From Betaproteobacteria bacterium (GTDB taxonomy: Bacteria; Pseudomonadota; Gammaproteobacteria; Burkholderiales; SG8-39): a DNA stretch of 7,004 nucleotides. The position numbers were made by a program, and so were the translations under genes. Below are positions 6,611-7,004 of this stretch, in pieces. Each line of letters begins with the position of its first letter. The first letter of the stretch is position 1. The notes under the pieces are model-generated. The model did no database searches. It had not been told where the DNA came from and saw nothing but the letters and a program-made list of their open reading frames with translations. Location: positions 1 through 7,004 of the forward strand of contig DAHVFK010000183.1 of NCBI GenBank assembly GCA_027317055.1, written 5' to 3'.

Positions 6611-6687
6611 TGGTCGGGGTGGAGAGATTCGAACTCCCGACATCTTGCTCCCAAAGCAAGCGCGCTACCAGGCTGCGCCACACCCCG
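6611..6687 (-). tRNA. tRNA-Pro (anticodon TGG)
   Basis: A complete 77-base cloverleaf reads on the minus strand. The acceptor CGGGGTG pairs with CACCCCG, and CCA is encoded at 6613-6611. The D-arm contains CCTGGTAG. The anticodon stem CTTGC/GCAAG has loop TTTGGGA, with anticodon TGG at 6653-6651. The T-loop is TTCGAAT. The C1-G72 start is usual for bacterial tRNA-Pro. It is the first gene of the operon and lies just downstream of the promoter at 6730-6702. Confidence 0.97.
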
Positions 6688-6701
6688 AAAAACGGTCGGT
6701 C

Positions 6702-6730
6702 ATGATACTCCGGGAGGGCTTGCGGAGCAA
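6702..6730 (-). promoter_or_regulatory. Sigma70-type promoter of the tRNA Pro-Arg-His operon
   Basis: On the minus strand, TTGCTC (6730-6725) and TATCAT (6707-6702) are separated by exactly 17 bases. Transcription would start near 6695, about eight bases before the tRNA-Pro 5' end at 6687. The bases just after the -10 (GACCGACC) are GC-rich, as in stringently controlled stable-RNA promoters. The call rests on pattern and position only. Confidence 0.55.
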
Positions 6731-6776
6731 CGCAACTCCGTGAAAGAAATGACATATAAGCACGATCCGAGTTTGC

Positions 6777-6805
6777 TTGCGGGAGGTGTCTATTTCTGCT
6801 AAAAA
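6777..6805 (+). promoter_or_regulatory. Candidate dksA promoter (weak)
   Basis: TTGCGG (6777-6782) and TAAAAA (6800-6805) are 17 bases apart, with a TG one base before the -10 (6797-6798), so an extended -10 is possible. This would give a leader of roughly 25 bases. The -10 matches the consensus at four of six positions. A second AT-rich site, TATAAG at 6755-6760, has no good -35. Confidence 0.3.
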
Positions 6806-6835
6806 GCGCCTTTCCTTTTTCAGGCAACTGCATCA

Positions 6836-7004
6836 ATGGCCGTCGAACTGACCCGGAAGAGCTTCACGCCGTACGCACCGAAGAAGGGCGAAGAGTATAT
6901 GAACGCGCGCCAGCGCACCCACTTCCGGAAGATCCTCGAGCAGCTGAAAGGCGAGCTTTCGGAAGAGATCGATCGCACGGTTCATACGATGCAGGACGAA
7001 GCCA
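6836..7004 (+). CDS. dksA: RNA polymerase-binding transcription factor DksA, N-terminal part (runs off right edge)
   Basis: Fifty-six codons are visible and the frame is still open at the edge. The product starts MAVELTRKSFTPYAP, then KKGEEYMN, HFRKILEQLKGEL and EEIDRTVHTMQDEA, matching the N-terminal region of proteobacterial DksA up to the start of the coiled coil. The coiled-coil tip acidic residues and the zinc-finger cysteines are outside the window. DksA binds the RNA polymerase secondary channel and, with ppGpp, represses stable-RNA promoters and activates amino-acid biosynthesis promoters. The ATG at 6836 is supported by an in-frame TAA at 6800-6802. The ribosome site is weak (AGG at 6822-6824). 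A DksA paralogue cannot be excluded without the C-terminus. Confidence 0.93.
   Translation, partial: MAVELTRKSFTPYAPKKGEEYMNARQRTHFRKILEQLKGELSEEIDRTVHTMQDEA

Larger units (their letters stand above)
6688..6835. other. Divergent control region between tRNA operon and dksA
   Basis: This 148-base region carries the tRNA promoter described separately and the dksA leader. It also contains an inverted repeat, CGGAG (6723-6727) and CTCCG (6736-6740), around an 8-base loop that overlaps the tRNA -35. The 8-mer GCTTGCGG occurs twice, at 6718-6725 and 6775-6782. A short AAAAAG/CTTTTT inverted repeat lies at 6801-6820. No protein gene is credible here. Confidence 0.55.

Noticed and set aside
6191..6802. 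Several short plus-strand open frames over the tRNA genes, giving peptides with strings such as WDSNPQ and MGLEPTTTG
   Set aside because: These are translations of tRNA antisense strands. The conserved T-loop and stem sequences yield the well-known artefact peptides often misannotated as hypothetical proteins. The cloverleaf folds on the minus strand explain the sequence fully.
6801..6820. AAAAAG/CTTTTT inverted repeat before dksA as a terminator or attenuator
   Set aside because: The stem is six A-T-dominated pairs with an 8-base loop, too weak for an intrinsic terminator. It lies in the leader immediately before the dksA start.
6558..6836. Minus-strand open frame of 92 codons over the dksA leader and tRNA-Pro/Arg
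   Set aside because: It runs through two complete tRNA genes and the tRNA promoter and has no recognisable domain. It is a chance frame.
1..7004. Search by eye for CRISPR repeats, transposase genes, long terminal inverted repeats, phage or toxin-antitoxin genes
   Set aside because: None seen. Every stretch over 300 bases is accounted for by a housekeeping protein gene or the tRNA operon. The three tRNA genes are intact and I noticed no duplicated tRNA 3' end that would mark an integration site.

Overview
The window is GC-rich, densely packed chromosomal DNA from a proteobacterium, most likely a betaproteobacterium. This is inferred from four things: the protein sequences resemble beta/gammaproteobacterial families, a dedicated dapC sits next to dapD (as described in Bordetella), a PilU-type ATPase is present, and there is a Pro-Arg-His tRNA cluster beside dksA. 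No mobile element, phage gene, CRISPR array or defence system is visible. The content is core metabolism, translation and chromosome maintenance.

Layout. Positions 1-495 (minus strand) hold the N-terminal 165 codons of smc, which runs off the left edge. A 118-base divergent intergenic region (496-613) separates it from a tightly packed plus-strand gene string: queF (614-1033), dapC (1030-2223), dapD (2230-3051), a pilU-like ATPase (3084-4286), dapE (4283-5425) and prmB (5433-6371). The junctions are a 4-base ATGA overlap, 6 bases, 32 bases, a 4-base GTGA overlap and 7 bases, so this is very probably one transcription unit. Facing it on the minus strand is a three-tRNA operon, read in the order Pro(UGG), Arg(UCU), His(GUG), whose last CCA lies 2 bases beyond the prmB stop codon. 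At the right edge dksA starts on the plus strand (6836 onward) and runs off the window. It is divergent from the tRNA promoter.

Function. dapC, dapD and dapE supply three of the four steps of the succinylase branch of meso-diaminopimelate/lysine synthesis: succinyl transfer, transamination and desuccinylation. queF makes preQ1 for queuosine, a modification of the G34 position of GUN-anticodon tRNAs, including the tRNA-His encoded here. prmB methylates ribosomal protein L3. The pilU-like gene encodes a type IV pilus retraction-type ATPase and is the functional odd one out, placed between dapD and dapE. The tRNA operon has a recognisable sigma70-type promoter with a GC-rich discriminator, and it sits back to back with dksA, the co-regulator that with ppGpp represses such promoters.

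I did not find a convincing undescribed system. The most worthwhile leads are the pilU insertion with its acidic C-terminal tail, the queF-dapC coupling, and the dksA/tRNA divergent control region.
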